Shown piece by piece: positions 8,895 through 18,274 of a DNA stretch of 64,000 bases (position 1 is its first letter; each line of letters begins with the position of its first letter). Source of the DNA: Planctomycetota bacterium (GTDB lineage: Bacteria > Planctomycetota > B15-G4 > SIAN01); assembly GCA_016795285.1 (NCBI GenBank), contig JAEUIC010000041.1:1-64000 (forward strand), written 5' to 3'. The notes beneath the pieces are model-generated. The model was not told the origin of the DNA and made no database searches. It saw nothing but the letters and a program-made list of their open reading frames with translations. The position numbers and the translations under genes were made by a program.

Positions 8895-9130
8895 GAACGG
8901 CGCGCCCCGGCGCTCCGTCGACGACGCGGCGGAGCTTAGCTCGACCGGTCGGCGGGACTCCGTTCGGCGGCGCTCCCAATCGGTCGGGCTCCATTCGGTG
9001 GGACTTGGCGACGCCGTCGGGCGAGCAGCACCTTGTGGCTGCGACGTGCCACCGGTAAGCCGCGCGGCTCGCGTCGCCGCCGCATCGCCGGTCGACGCGT
9101 CGTCGCTCGATCGGTCGGAGGAGGGGCTCG
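8895..9130. other. Divergent intergenic region between VWA and cytochrome genes
   Basis: 236 bases separate two genes read outward. A TAAGCT −10-like hexamer serves the minus side. The stretch 8940-9020 repeats short cggtcgg/cggtggg words. A good Shine-Dalgarno (ggaggagggg) precedes the cytochrome ATG. No RNA gene or ORF with coding character was found. Confidence 0.5.
8933..8938 (-). promoter_or_regulatory. Putative −10 element for the VWA gene
   Basis: TAAGCT on the minus strand, 39 bases before the GTG start. It fits the TANNNT pattern seen before several genes here. No clear −35 box. Confidence 0.25.
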
Positions 9131-12007
9131 ATGTCGCTCGCGATCCGCTTGGCGTCCTTCGCCATCGCCCTTGCGGCCTCCCCGCCGCTGATCGCCGGTG
9201 CGTCGGAGGCGATTCCGCCGCTCGCGCCTGCTGCGGACGCGCCGCGCGGCTTCGCGCTCACCTCGCCGGCGCGCGCCGGCTTTGCACTGCGCCTCGACGC
9301 GGCCGCCTTCGCGCTGCAGGAGGGCGAGTCGCTCCATCCGGGGCTTCCGGCGCGCGACCTCGCGGTCGAGTTGGTCGGCGACGTGGACTGCGCGAGCGCG
9401 GGCGACTACGCGTTCCTGCTCGATTGCGAGGGGGGCGCGGCGGCGCTGTCGGCGGCGCCGCTCGGCTGCGGAAGCGGAGGATTGTCGCCGACGGTGAGCG
9501 GACGGCGGCCGGCGCCGGGCGAGCGGGCGCAACTGCAGGCGAGCGTGACGGTGGCGCAGCCCGGCCGCGTGCGCGTGCGCGTCACTTTCGCGCGGCGCGA
9601 CGCCGAGCGGGCGGCGCTGCGCCTCGATTGGCAGCTCTCGAAGGCCGGCGCTGCAAGCTTCGCGCGCGAGCCGCTGCCGTCGCGCGCCGTCGCGCCGCCC
9701 GCGGAGCATGAGTCGGCGTGGCGCAACGAGGAGCGCGCGGCCGCCGGTCGGCAGCTGCTCGGCGAGCGCTGCGTGCAGTGCCACGCGCCCGAGGCGGCGG
9801 CCAACGCCTTCGCGCCGCGCGCGAAGCTCGACCTGTCGCAGGTGGCGGCGCGCGCCGACGGCGAATGGCTCGCGCGCTGGATCGCCGATCCGAGCGCGTT
9901 GAAGCGGGGCGTCGCGATGCCGGCGCTGCTGCCGGCGGAGCCGCGCGAGGCAGCGGCGAGCGCGGCCGATCTGGTCGCCTTCCTGCAGAGCACGGCCTTC
10001 GGCGGCGAGTCGCCCGCGCACGTCGCGGAGGCGGTCGACGCCGCGCAAGCGCGCCGCGGTCGCGAGCTCTTCCACACGGTCGGCTGCGTCGCGTGCCATG
10101 GCCCGCGCGAGGCGCCCGCGACCGTCTTCGGCGACGAGAGCTTCGCGCGCGAAGTGCCGGCCGGCGTAGCGCCGGTCGCGCTCGGCGAGCTGCGCGGCAA
10201 GTGGCGTTTGGCGCCGCTCGCCGCCTACTTGCGCGATCCGGCGGCGGCGCGGCCGGGCAGCGCGATGCCGTCGCTCGCACTCGATGAGGGCGAGGCGCAG
10301 GCGCTCGCGCATTACGTCGTGCAGCAGTTCGGTGGCGCGCCCGCGCGCGAATCAGCGCTGCTCGACGTTGCGGCGGTCGCGCGCGGCAAGGCGCGCTTCA
10401 CGGCGCTCGGCTGCGCGAACTGCCACGAGGTGGCGAGCGGTGGCGAGGGGAGCGGCGTCAGCGGCGGTCTCGTCGAGGCCGCGGTGGTGAGCGGCGGGCC
10501 GCCGCTCGCGAAGCTCGATGCGCGGCGCGGTTGCCTCGCGGAGGAGGCGGCAAGCGCTGGCCGAGCGCCGCGCCACGCGCTCGACGGCGAGACGCGCGCG
10601 ACGCTGCGCGCGGGACTGCAGAGCCTCGCGGCGATCGCGACGGCGGGCGCACCGTCCGCGCCGCTCGAGCGCGGCCGCGCGGCCTTCGCCGAGCAGCACT
10701 GCGCCGCGTGCCACGAGCAGCACGGCCGCGGCGGTCCGGGCGCGTGGGGCGTCTACTTCAGGAGCCGCGTCGAGGCCGACCTCGGCGACGAGGGGCGCAT
10801 GGCGCCGCGGCTCGATGGCGTCGGCGGGAAGCTCGCGTCGCCGTGGCTCGCGCGCGTCGTCGGCGAGGGGGCGCGCGCGCGTCCCTACGTCGCGACGCGG
10901 ATGCCGCGGTTCGGCGCGCCGCTCGGCGAGGCGTTCGCCACTTCGCTCGCTGCCGCAGAAGGGGAGTGGCGCAGCGACGCCACGAGCAACGCAGGGAGCG
11001 ACACCGACCTGCGCGTCACCGTCGGCGGGCCGAGCGCGGAGCAGCGCGCGCTCGACGGCCGCAAGCTCGCCGGCAGCGGCGGCATGAACTGCGTCACCTG
11101 CCACAGCTTCGGCGATCGCCCCTCGGCCGGCACGCCGGGCCTCGACTTCACGCAGTTCGCCACGCGGCTGCGGCGCCGCTGGTGGGAGCGCTACGCGTTG
11201 GCACCGGCGCGCTTCAAGCCGGGCACCCGCATGCCGCGCTACTTCGAGGAGGGCGCGAGCACGGTCGCGCTGCTCGACGGCGATCCGGCGCGCCAGACCG
11301 ACGCGCTGTGGCATTGGTTCGAGCGGGCGGGCGCGATGCCGGCGCCCGAAGGGGTGCCGACCGGCGAGCGGCGCGTGCTGGCGGTCGGCGATCGGCCGGT
11401 CGTCTTCCGGACCTTCCTCGCGCGCGCCGGCAACCGCGGCATCGCGATCGGCACGCCGAGCGGGCTCCATTTCGCGTTCGACGCCGAGCAGATCCGGCTG
11501 TGCGAAGCGTGGCGCGGCGACTTCCTCGACGTCGCGCCGGTGTGGGAGGGGCGCGGCGGCGGCGTCGCGGTGCAACTCGGCGAGGTGGTCTGGAGCGCGG
11601 CGGCGGGGCCGCTGCTGCTGCTCGAGAAGCCGGGCGGCGGTCAGCCCTGGCCGTGGGACAGCGGTCGCGCCCACGGCGTGAAGTTCCTCGGCTACCGGAT
11701 CGAGCCCGACGGCACGCCGGTGTTCGAGTGGGAGTTGCGCGGCGGCAACGCGCCGTTCGATGCGCCGCCGAGCGGCGAAGCGGTGAAGGTGGAGGAGCGC
11801 TTCCTCCCCGATCCGCGACCCGACGTCCTCTTCGTGCGCAAGGTGGTGATCACCGTGCCGCGCGACGGCCTCGCGCTCTGGGTGCAGCCGCAGGGCCCGC
11901 GCGCGCGGCTGCTGATCGGCGGGATGAAGCCGCCGGCGGGCGTCGAGCCGCTGATCGTCACGCCGTCCGCGAGCTCGCCGCTCGAACTCCTGATCGAGGT
12001 GCGCTGA
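9131..12007 (+). CDS. Secreted five-haem cytochrome c protein
   Basis: 958 residues with a signal peptide (SLAIRLASFAIALAASPP) and a strong Shine-Dalgarno 6-8 bases before ATG. Residues 25-190 form a beta-rich, PA14-like domain. Five CxxCH haem-binding motifs follow at 214 (CVQCH), 319 (CVACH), 428 (CANCH), 524 (CAACH) and 654 (CVTCH). Four are followed at cytochrome-like distance by a Met-Pro (AMPALL, AMPSLA, RMPRFG, RMPRYF) that can give the axial methionine; the third motif has none. The last 230 residues are a beta-rich domain without haem. The protein should be periplasmic or extracellular and carry electrons. It ends in TGATG with the propeller protein gene, so the two probably form a dehydrogenase/cytochrome pair. 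Confidence 0.88.
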   Translation: MSLAIRLASFAIALAASPPLIAGASEAIPPLAPAADAPRGFALTSPARAGFALRLDAAAFALQEGESLHPGLPARDLAVELVGDVDCASAGDYAFLLDCEGGAAALSAAPLGCGSGGLSPTVSGRRPAPGERAQLQASVTVAQPGRVRVRVTFARRDAERAALRLDWQLSKAGAASFAREPLPSRAVAPPAEHESAWRNEERAAAGRQLLGERCVQCHAPEAAANAFAPRAKLDLSQVAARADGEWLARWIADPSALKRGVAMPALLPAEPREAAASAADLVAFLQSTAFGGESPAHVAEAVDAAQARRGRELFHTVGCVACHGPREAPATVFGDESFAREVPAGVAPVALGELRGKWRLAPLAAYLRDPAAARPGSAMPSLALDEGEAQALAHYVVQQFGGAPARESALLDVAAVARGKARFTALGCANCHEVASGGEGSGVSGGLVEAAVVSGGPPLAKLDARRGCLAEEAASAGRAPRHALDGETRATLRAGLQSLAAIATAGAPSAPLERGRAAFAEQHCAACHEQHGRGGPGAWGVYFRSRVEADLGDEGRMAPRLDGVGGKLASPWLARVVGEGARARPYVATRMPRFGAPLGEAFATSLAAAEGEWRSDATSNAGSDTDLRVTVGGPSAEQRALDGRKLAGSGGMNCVTCHSFGDRPSAGTPGLDFTQFATRLRRRWWERYALAPARFKPGTRMPRYFEEGASTVALLDGDPARQTDALWHWFERAGAMPAPEGVPTGERRVLAVGDRPVVFRTFLARAGNRGIAIGTPSGLHFAFDAEQIRLCEAWRGDFLDVAPVWEGRGGGVAVQLGEVVWSAAAGPLLLLEKPGGGQPWPWDSGRAHGVKFLGYRIEPDGTPVFEWELRGGNAPFDAPPSGEAVKVEERFLPDPRPDVLFVRKVVITVPRDGLALWVQPQGPRARLLIGGMKPPAGVEPLIVTPSASSPLELLIEVR

Positions 12008-14127
12008 TGAGTTACGAACTGGGATCGGCGCTCGTCGCGGCGCTGCTGCTGGCGACGGACGAAGTGCGCATCGGCGGCGTCGCCTACGAGCGGCTCGCGA
12101 CGCGCGCGGCGACCGAGTCGGCGATGCGCGCGAAGCTGGTCGGCGGCGGCGTCGAGTGGGGGCCGTGGTCCTGCGTCGGTCCGTTCGAGTCGGCGACCGC
12201 GCGCCTGGCCGAACCGTGCAGTCCGGAGCTCGAGCTCGACCGCTTCGCCGCCGGCGGCCCGGGCCCCGATCGGCAGCAGGACCACGTCGACTCGCTCGGC
12301 CGCGTCGTCCGCTGGCGCGAGCTGCCGGCCGAGCCGGGCAGCGGTGGCGCCGACGGCTTCTCGACCATCGACCTGAAGCGCGGCCTGCTGCCGCGGCAGC
12401 ACGACTTCGTCTGCCGTTATCTCCATCGCACGCTCACTTGCAGCGCGCCGCGCACGCTCGAGATCCGCGTCGGCAGCGACGACGGCCTGCGCCTCTGGTG
12501 CAACGGCGAGCTGCTGATCGATGCGGCGGTGGTCCGCGCACTCGACCCGGCCGCCCACACCGTGCAGCTTCGCCTCGAGCAGGGCGTGAACCACCTGCTG
12601 GCGAAGGTGACGCAGGACATGGGCGGCTTCGAGTTCGCCCTCTCGGCCGGCGTCGAGCTGCCGCGCGCCGCGCAGGTCGCGCTCGATTGGCAGCTGCAGC
12701 GCGACTTCCCCGAAGGAGAGGCGGCGGCCTACGCGATCGCCTCGCTGCCGATCGCCGAGTCGGTGGCGCTCGAGGTGGGCGGGCTCGACCTGCTGCCCGA
12801 CGGCCGTCCGGTGGTCTGCACGCGCCGCGGCGACCTCTTCGTGATCGACGGCGCCGAGGCGCTCCCGCCGCGCGAGCCGACGCTGCACCTCTTCGCGAGC
12901 GGGCTGCACGAGCCGCTCGGCGTCGCGGTGCGCCCCGATCCGCGCGCGCGTCTCGGCTGGTCGCTGGTCGTCGCGCAGCGCGGCGAGCTGACGCGGCTGC
13001 TCGACGTCGACGGCGATCTCGTCGCCGACCGCTACGAGACGGTCTGCGACGAGTGGCAGCTCACCGGCAACTACCACGAGTACGCCTTCGGTCCGCGCTA
13101 CGACGACGCCGGCAACGCGTGGGTCACGCTGAACCTCGGCCACACCGGCGGCGACACGGTGATGGGGGCGACGGTGCCGACGCGCGGCACCGCGGTGCGG
13201 ATCGACGCGGCGGGCGCGATGACGGTGATGGCCGACGGACTGCGCTCGCCCGATGCGCTCGGCTGGCTGCCCGGGCTCGGCATGGCCTACACCGACAACC
13301 AGGGCGACTACGTCGCGACCAACAAGCTGGCGCTGCTGCTGCCCGGTTCGTTCCACGGCCATCAGGCGAGCCTGCCGTTCCACCGCCGCGTCGGCGAGCG
13401 CGCTTGGCAGAAGGGCGATCCGGCGCCGGCGCGCCAGGAGCCGGCGATCTGGTTCCCCTACGGCAAGCTCGGCCAGAGCGTCGCCGACTTCGCGGTCGAC
13501 GAGACGGGCGGCAAGTTCGGGCCGTTCACCGGCCAGCTCTTCGTCGGCGATCAGATGCAGGCGATCGTGATGCGCGTCGCGTTCGACACGGTCGTCGCGG
13601 CCGATGGCGCGCGCGTCGTGCAGGGCGCCTGCTTCCCGTTCCGCGCCGGCTTCAAGTCGGGCGTCCATCGCCTGAAGTTCGCCGCCGACGGCACGCTCTG
13701 GTGCGGGCTCACCGACCGCGGTTGGGGCTCGCGCGGCGGCTGGCGCGACGGCCTCGAGCGCGTGCAGTTCACCGGAAGGACCCCCTTCGAGATCGCCGCG
13801 ATCCGCGCACGGCCCGACGGCTTCGTCGTCGAGTTCACCGCGCCGATCGACGCGGCGAGCGCGCTTGATACGAAGTCGTGGCAATCGAGCGCCTGGGGCT
13901 ACCACTACCATCCCGACTACGGCTCGCCCGAGGTCGGCACGCACGCGCTGCCGATCGGCGCGATCGAACGACTCGACGAGCGCGCCGTTCTGCTGCGGAT
14001 GACCGGCCTCGAGCCGCGCACCGTCGTCGAGCTCGGCGCCGCGGGCGTGCGCTCGGCGGGCGGCGCGCCGCTGCTCCACCCGACCGGCTGGTACACGCTG
14101 CAGGAGCTCTCCGCGCGGAGCGAGTGA
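12007..14127 (+). CDS. PA14-like plus beta-propeller protein, partner of the cytochrome
   Basis: 706 residues; ATG overlaps the cytochrome stop by one base (TGATG), which fixes the start. A short N-terminal hydrophobic stretch could be a signal peptide but lacks basic residues. Residues 50-220 resemble a PA14-like carbohydrate-binding domain (IRVGSDDGLRLWCNGELL). Residues 230-600 are a beta-propeller of the glucose/sorbosone dehydrogenase-like type common in planctomycetes, with blades such as GGLDLLPDGRPVVCTRRGDL, LHEPLGVAV and SGVHRLKFAADGTLWCGLTD. In many planctomycetes similar propellers are fused to cytochrome c domains; here the cytochrome is the adjacent gene. A PQQ or other cofactor cannot be proven. 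The C terminus is a small beta domain. Confidence 0.75.
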   Translation: MSYELGSALVAALLLATDEVRIGGVAYERLATRAATESAMRAKLVGGGVEWGPWSCVGPFESATARLAEPCSPELELDRFAAGGPGPDRQQDHVDSLGRVVRWRELPAEPGSGGADGFSTIDLKRGLLPRQHDFVCRYLHRTLTCSAPRTLEIRVGSDDGLRLWCNGELLIDAAVVRALDPAAHTVQLRLEQGVNHLLAKVTQDMGGFEFALSAGVELPRAAQVALDWQLQRDFPEGEAAAYAIASLPIAESVALEVGGLDLLPDGRPVVCTRRGDLFVIDGAEALPPREPTLHLFASGLHEPLGVAVRPDPRARLGWSLVVAQRGELTRLLDVDGDLVADRYETVCDEWQLTGNYHEYAFGPRYDDAGNAWVTLNLGHTGGDTVMGATVPTRGTAVRIDAAGAMTVMADGLRSPDALGWLPGLGMAYTDNQGDYVATNKLALLLPGSFHGHQASLPFHRRVGERAWQKGDPAPARQEPAIWFPYGKLGQSVADFAVDETGGKFGPFTGQLFVGDQMQAIVMRVAFDTVVAADGARVVQGACFPFRAGFKSGVHRLKFAADGTLWCGLTDRGWGSRGGWRDGLERVQFTGRTPFEIAAIRARPDGFVVEFTAPIDAASALDTKSWQSSAWGYHYHPDYGSPEVGTHALPIGAIERLDERAVLLRMTGLEPRTVVELGAAGVRSAGGAPLLHPTGWYTLQELSARSE

Positions 14128-14148
14128 GGAGCGAGCAGGGAGCGAGCG

Positions 14149-16155
14149 ATGGCCGGTTCGTCGCAGTTCGCGCGGTGGTTCCCGGCGCTGCTCTGCGCGC
14201 TGCTCCTTTGGGCGGGCTGGCGAGCGAGCGTGGAGTCGACGGCGCTCCCCGGCTCGCCGATCGAGCGCGCGGCGGCGGCGGAGCGCGTGCGGGAGAGCGA
14301 GCGCGCGGCGGCTCGGCGCGAGGCGAGCGCGCGTGGGAGCGACCGCGCCGCCGAGGCCGCCACGGCTGCTGCCGCTGCCGCCGCTCGCCGCCACTCGTAC
14401 TGCCCGACGTTCCATCGCGCGCCGCCTGCCGAACCGGGAGCGATCGTCGGCGTCGTGGTCGATCCGTTCGGCTGGCCGATCGCGGGGGCGACGGTGCGCA
14501 TCAGTGCGACGCAAGTCGACGCGGCGCCCGACGGCACCTTCCGCATCGCACCGGCCGACACGCGCGCCGCCTTCACGCTCGAGGCGCGCGCGCCGGGCCA
14601 TGCGGCGTCGCGTCGCGTCGGCGTCCACCTCGGCGATGCGCTGCGCATCCCGCTCGCGCCGCTTTACGAGCTGCGCGGCACGGTGCGCGAGTCGGAGGGG
14701 CCGACGATCGCGGGCGCCGTCGTCGAGCTCGAACTCCCTCCCGAGTTCGGGCAAGGCGGGCGCACAGTCACCGATCGCGACGGCCGCTTCACCTTCCCCG
14801 CGTTTCCCTACCTCGCCGACTTCCACCTGCGTCGGGTCAGCTGGGACGAGCCCGAGCTGCCGATCCGCTGGCGCGTCGCGGCGGAGGGGTTCCGGCCGCG
14901 CACCGCCGAACCGAGCGGCATGCGGCGCAACGGCGACGGGACGGTCGAGGTGACGCTCGAACTTGCGCGCGGACTGGTCGTGCGCGGCGTCGTGCGCGAC
15001 TCGGTGACTCGCGAGCCGGTGGCGAACGCGCAGGTGTTCCATCTGATCGGCGCGCCGTACGCGCGGCAGGTCGACCTCGTGCGCAGCGATGCGGACGGAC
15101 GCTTCGAAGTGCGCACCGGCGGCCTGCCGCCGCGCGAGCGCGGCCATCTGCTCGGCGCGCTGGTCGACGGCCGCGTGCTGTCGTTCCGCGAGCTCTCCGG
15201 CAGCGCCGACGTCGTCCACGGCGGCGTCATCGAGCGCGAGCTCCTGGTCGAGCCCGGCGTCCGTTTCACCGGTCAGCTGCTCGGCCCGAACGGCGAGCCG
15301 ATCGCCGGCGCGCGCGTCGTGCCGCAGGCCGATCGCGAGCGGTTCGATCGGCTGCGCGCGGCCGGCCTCGAGCTCGGCACGCGCGACGGTCGCAGCGATG
15401 CGGAGGGGCGCTTCGACATCGGCCCGTTCGACGCCGGCGAGTCGCACTGGATCGCCGCGGAGCTCGACGAGGGGCCGCGCGGGCGCCACTTCACCGGCAG
15501 TCAGCAGCGGCTTGCCGGCGCCGCGGGCGACCTGCCGCCGACGCCGATCCGCATGCGCGAGGAGCCGCGCGCGTGGCTCGCGATCGTCGACCCGCGCGGC
15601 CGGCCGATCGAGGGGGTGAACCGGACGCAGTGGAACGAGCCGTTCGATCGCGAGGGGCGCGGCGCGCTGCCGATCGGCGGCGTCGACCGGCTGCCGATCG
15701 AGGTGAAGTTCTCGGCGCCCGGATTCGCCACGCGGTTCGCGACCGTGGCGCTCACCGGCTCGCCGGAGCTGCCGGTGGTGATCGAGCTCGTGCCGGAGCG
15801 GCGAGTCGACGGTCGCGTGCAGCGCGCGCCATCGAAGCCGGACGCCATCGGCTACGCGAACGGCGAGATCGTCGCCTACGCCACGGCGGCGGAGCGCGAC
15901 CGCGCCGCGGACGAGATCGAGCGGGCGCGTCGCGAGGAGCCGAACCGCAGCACGCACGATCGGCGCGGACCGGGCGTGGTCGCCACCGTGCTGCCCGGTC
16001 GCGACGGTGGGTTCGAGTTGCGCGGGCTCGGCCTCGCGCGGCTCTACCTGCTGTTCGACTCCTCCCGCGACGCGACGGTGCACCGGCTCGACGTCGAGGT
16101 GGAGCGCGGCTTCGTCGAGTGGCTGCTGCCGCCCGAGGCCGCGCTGCGTCACTGA
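14149..16155 (+). CDS. Membrane-anchored protein with carboxypeptidase-regulatory-like repeats
   Basis: 668 residues. One N-terminal transmembrane segment (FPALLCALLLWAGW, about residues 10-24) is followed by an Ala/Arg/Glu-rich helical spacer to about residue 80. The rest is built of beta-sandwich repeats of the CarboxypepD_reg type, each with a G-x-V/L ... G-x-P-I-x-G-A pattern: VGVVVDPFGWPIAGATV, LRGTVRESEGPTIAGAVV, VRGVVRDSVTREPVANAQV, FTGQLLGPNGEPIAGARV, LAIVDPRGRPIEG. No enzyme domain is seen, so a structural or binding role outside the membrane is likely. A GGGAG sequence lies 7 bases before the ATG. It follows the cytochrome/propeller pair by 21 bases and may be in their transcript. 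Confidence 0.7.
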   Translation: MAGSSQFARWFPALLCALLLWAGWRASVESTALPGSPIERAAAAERVRESERAAARREASARGSDRAAEAATAAAAAAARRHSYCPTFHRAPPAEPGAIVGVVVDPFGWPIAGATVRISATQVDAAPDGTFRIAPADTRAAFTLEARAPGHAASRRVGVHLGDALRIPLAPLYELRGTVRESEGPTIAGAVVELELPPEFGQGGRTVTDRDGRFTFPAFPYLADFHLRRVSWDEPELPIRWRVAAEGFRPRTAEPSGMRRNGDGTVEVTLELARGLVVRGVVRDSVTREPVANAQVFHLIGAPYARQVDLVRSDADGRFEVRTGGLPPRERGHLLGALVDGRVLSFRELSGSADVVHGGVIERELLVEPGVRFTGQLLGPNGEPIAGARVVPQADRERFDRLRAAGLELGTRDGRSDAEGRFDIGPFDAGESHWIAAELDEGPRGRHFTGSQQRLAGAAGDLPPTPIRMREEPRAWLAIVDPRGRPIEGVNRTQWNEPFDREGRGALPIGGVDRLPIEVKFSAPGFATRFATVALTGSPELPVVIELVPERRVDGRVQRAPSKPDAIGYANGEIVAYATAAERDRAADEIERARREEPNRSTHDRRGPGVVATVLPGRDGGFELRGLGLARLYLLFDSSRDATVHRLDVEVERGFVEWLLPPEAALRH

Positions 16156-16219
16156 GCGAGCGGTGCGGCGGCGCGGCCGAGGGGGCGCGCGGCTTCATCG
16201 CAACTTCACGCGCGGCCGC

Positions 16220-16225
16220 TACGTT
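16220..16225 (+). promoter_or_regulatory. Putative −10 element for the PhoX-like gene
   Basis: TACGTT lies 28 bases before the ATG in an otherwise GC-only stretch and fits the TANNNT pattern. No clear −35 box. Confidence 0.22.
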
Positions 16226-16252
16226 CGCACCGATCCTGGTGGAGCGGAGCCG

Positions 16253-18142
16253 ATGGATTCGAACGACTCGTCCGTGCTGAACGAAGCGCGCGAGGGCCAC
16301 CGGCCCGGACTGCCGCGCCGCGACGTCTTGAAGCTGGCGCTCGGCAGCGCCGTCGGGGCGCTCTGGCCGCGGCCGCTCGTCTGGCGGCTCGCAGCGGTGG
16401 GCAGCGGGGCGGCCGCGCTGGGCAGCAACGCGGCGTGCGCGGCGGGGGGCGCGGCGCCCTCGCGCGCGTGGCCCTACACGCCGGTCGCGCCGACCCGCGC
16501 CGACGAGTTCGTGCTCGCGCCCGAGCTGCGGGTCGAGCTGCTCGCCGTCGAGGGCGATCCCCTCGCCCTCGCGACGCCGGCGAACGGCCCGGCGCTCTTC
16601 GGCAGCGGCTGCGACCACCTCGCCTTCCTGCCGATCGACCTCCACGAGCGCGGGCCCGACCTCGCGGCGCCGCAGCGCGGCTTCGTCGCGGCCGCGTGCT
16701 CGAGCCGCGAGGGGCTCCTGGTGGTGAACCACGAGGCGCTGACGCCGCGGCTCTTCCACGCCGACTGGCAGGCGGGGGCGAGCGTCGCGAAGAGCGCGGC
16801 GCAACTCGCCGCCGAGCAGCACGCCGTCGGCCTCTCGGTCGTGCACGTGCGGCGCGACGACGCCGGCGCGTGGCGCGTGGTCGAGGGGTCGCGCTTCACG
16901 CGGCGCGTCGACGCGAACGCGCCGCTCCTGCTCTCCGGCCCGGCGGCGACGCTCGATGGCGGCCCGGCGGCGCGCGGCACCTTCGCCAACTGCTCGGGCG
17001 GGCGCACGCCGTGGGGGACGGTCCTCTCCTGCGAGGAGAACTTCCACGAGTTCGCCTCCGACGACGCGGAGTTCGAGTACCGCTGGCCGAAGGAGCCCTA
17101 CGCGACGCGGCGCCACTACGGCTGGGTGGTCGAGATCGACCCGTTCGATCCGCAGAGCACGCCGAGGAAGCAGACGGCGCTCGGCCGCTTCCGCCACGAG
17201 AACGTCGCGGTGCGCGTCGCCGCCGACGGAACGCTCGCCTGCTACATGGGCGACGATCGCAACGACGGCTTCCTCTACAAGTTCGTCGCCGCCGGCAAGG
17301 TGAGCGGCGAGCGGGCGAAGGACCGCGCGCTGCTCGAGAGCGGGACGCTCTACGTCGCGCAGATCGACGGGTGGGGTGCGGCGGGTGCGGCGGGTGCGGC
17401 GGGTGCGGCGGGTGCGGCGGGTGCGGCGGCGGCGAGCCGCGCGCCGAAGCGCGGCCGCTGGCTGCCGCTCGTGCTGGCCGAGCAGGCCGCGTTGCGCGAC
17501 GCGAAGGGAGCCGACGGCAAGCCGCTCTTCGCGAGCGAGGGCGAGCTGCTCGCCGAGGCGCCGGCTGCCGCGAAGCTGCTCGGCGCGACCCCGCTCGAGC
17601 GGCCCGAGGATGCCGAGATCGATCCGCGCGACGGCAGCCTCTTCGTGGCGCTCACCAACCACAAGAAGAAGAGCCCGAAGGACTGGCACGGCCGCATCGT
17701 GCGGCTCGAGGAGGCGGCGGGCGACGCGGCGGCGCGCGAGTTCACCGTCGGCGACTTCGCGGTGGGCGGGCCGGACGCCGGCTTCTCCTGCCCCGACAAC
17801 CTCGCGTTCGACGGCGACGGCGACCTGTGGGTCACCTCCGACATGACCTCGGAGGAGATCGGCGGGCCCGAGTACGGACCGCGCGGCAACAACGGCCTCT
17901 TCTTCTTCCGCACGCGCGGGCCGCAGGCGGGCGTCGCGGTCCAGGTCGCGTCGGGTCCGGTCGATTGCGAGCTGACCGGGCCGTGCTTCACGCCCGACGG
18001 CGCGACGCTCTTCCTCTCGGTGCAGCATCCTGGCGAGACGTCGAAGTCGCGCGAGCAGCTGACCAGCCACTGGCCGCGCGGCGGCGCGGAGTTGCCGCGC
18101 TCGGCCGTGGTGGCGATCACGGGGTTTCCCGCGGCTCGTTGA
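16253..18142 (+). CDS. PhoX-like (DUF839) secreted protein, probable Tat substrate
   Basis: 629 residues. The N terminus has a twin-arginine leader: PRRDVLK at 21-27, then an Ala/Gly/Leu hydrophobic stretch. The body matches the PhoX/DUF839 propeller family, with blocks such as FANCSGGRTPWGTVLSCEE, HENVAVRVAADGTL followed by YMGDDR, PEDAEIDPRDGSLFVALT and CPDNLAFDGDGDLWVTSD. PhoX enzymes are calcium/iron alkaline phosphatases; whether every metal ligand is kept cannot be settled by eye. Between two blades the chain carries six Gly-Ala-Ala units encoded by a perfect 9-bp tandem repeat, an odd flexible insert. The ATG is preferred because a Tat leader follows it directly; GGAGCGGAGCCG precedes it. 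Confidence 0.82.
   Translation: MDSNDSSVLNEAREGHRPGLPRRDVLKLALGSAVGALWPRPLVWRLAAVGSGAAALGSNAACAAGGAAPSRAWPYTPVAPTRADEFVLAPELRVELLAVEGDPLALATPANGPALFGSGCDHLAFLPIDLHERGPDLAAPQRGFVAAACSSREGLLVVNHEALTPRLFHADWQAGASVAKSAAQLAAEQHAVGLSVVHVRRDDAGAWRVVEGSRFTRRVDANAPLLLSGPAATLDGGPAARGTFANCSGGRTPWGTVLSCEENFHEFASDDAEFEYRWPKEPYATRRHYGWVVEIDPFDPQSTPRKQTALGRFRHENVAVRVAADGTLACYMGDDRNDGFLYKFVAAGKVSGERAKDRALLESGTLYVAQIDGWGAAGAAGAAGAAGAAGAAAASRAPKRGRWLPLVLAEQAALRDAKGADGKPLFASEGELLAEAPAAAKLLGATPLERPEDAEIDPRDGSLFVALTNHKKKSPKDWHGRIVRLEEAAGDAAAREFTVGDFAVGGPDAGFSCPDNLAFDGDGDLWVTSDMTSEEIGGPEYGPRGNNGLFFFRTRGPQAGVAVQVASGPVDCELTGPCFTPDGATLFLSVQHPGETSKSREQLTSHWPRGGAELPRSAVVAITGFPAAR
17375..17428 (+). repeat. Six perfect 9-bp tandem repeats (ggtgcggcg)
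   Basis: Six identical copies encode (Gly-Ala-Ala)6 inside the PhoX-like protein. The unit is a multiple of three, so copy-number changes keep the frame. Confidence 0.95.
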
Positions 18143-18274
18143 GGTGAATCGAGCGATTTCGCAGGCGCGGCGGGCCGCGGCGAAGAAGTTTCGCTGGTCG
18201 CCTCGCGCAGCATGCAATCCCGTCACGACGAAGAGGGGACCGCTTCCCCGCTCTCGCGTGAAGGGTGCGCACCG

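Noticed and set aside
11692-16152. A very long minus-strand frame opposite the propeller and repeat-protein genes
   Set aside because: The plus strand has coupled starts, a propeller and CarboxypepD_reg repeats; the minus frame has no recognisable domain.
17375-17428. Repeat as an intergenic regulatory array
   Set aside because: It is inside the PhoX-like coding frame and encodes Gly-Ala-Ala units.
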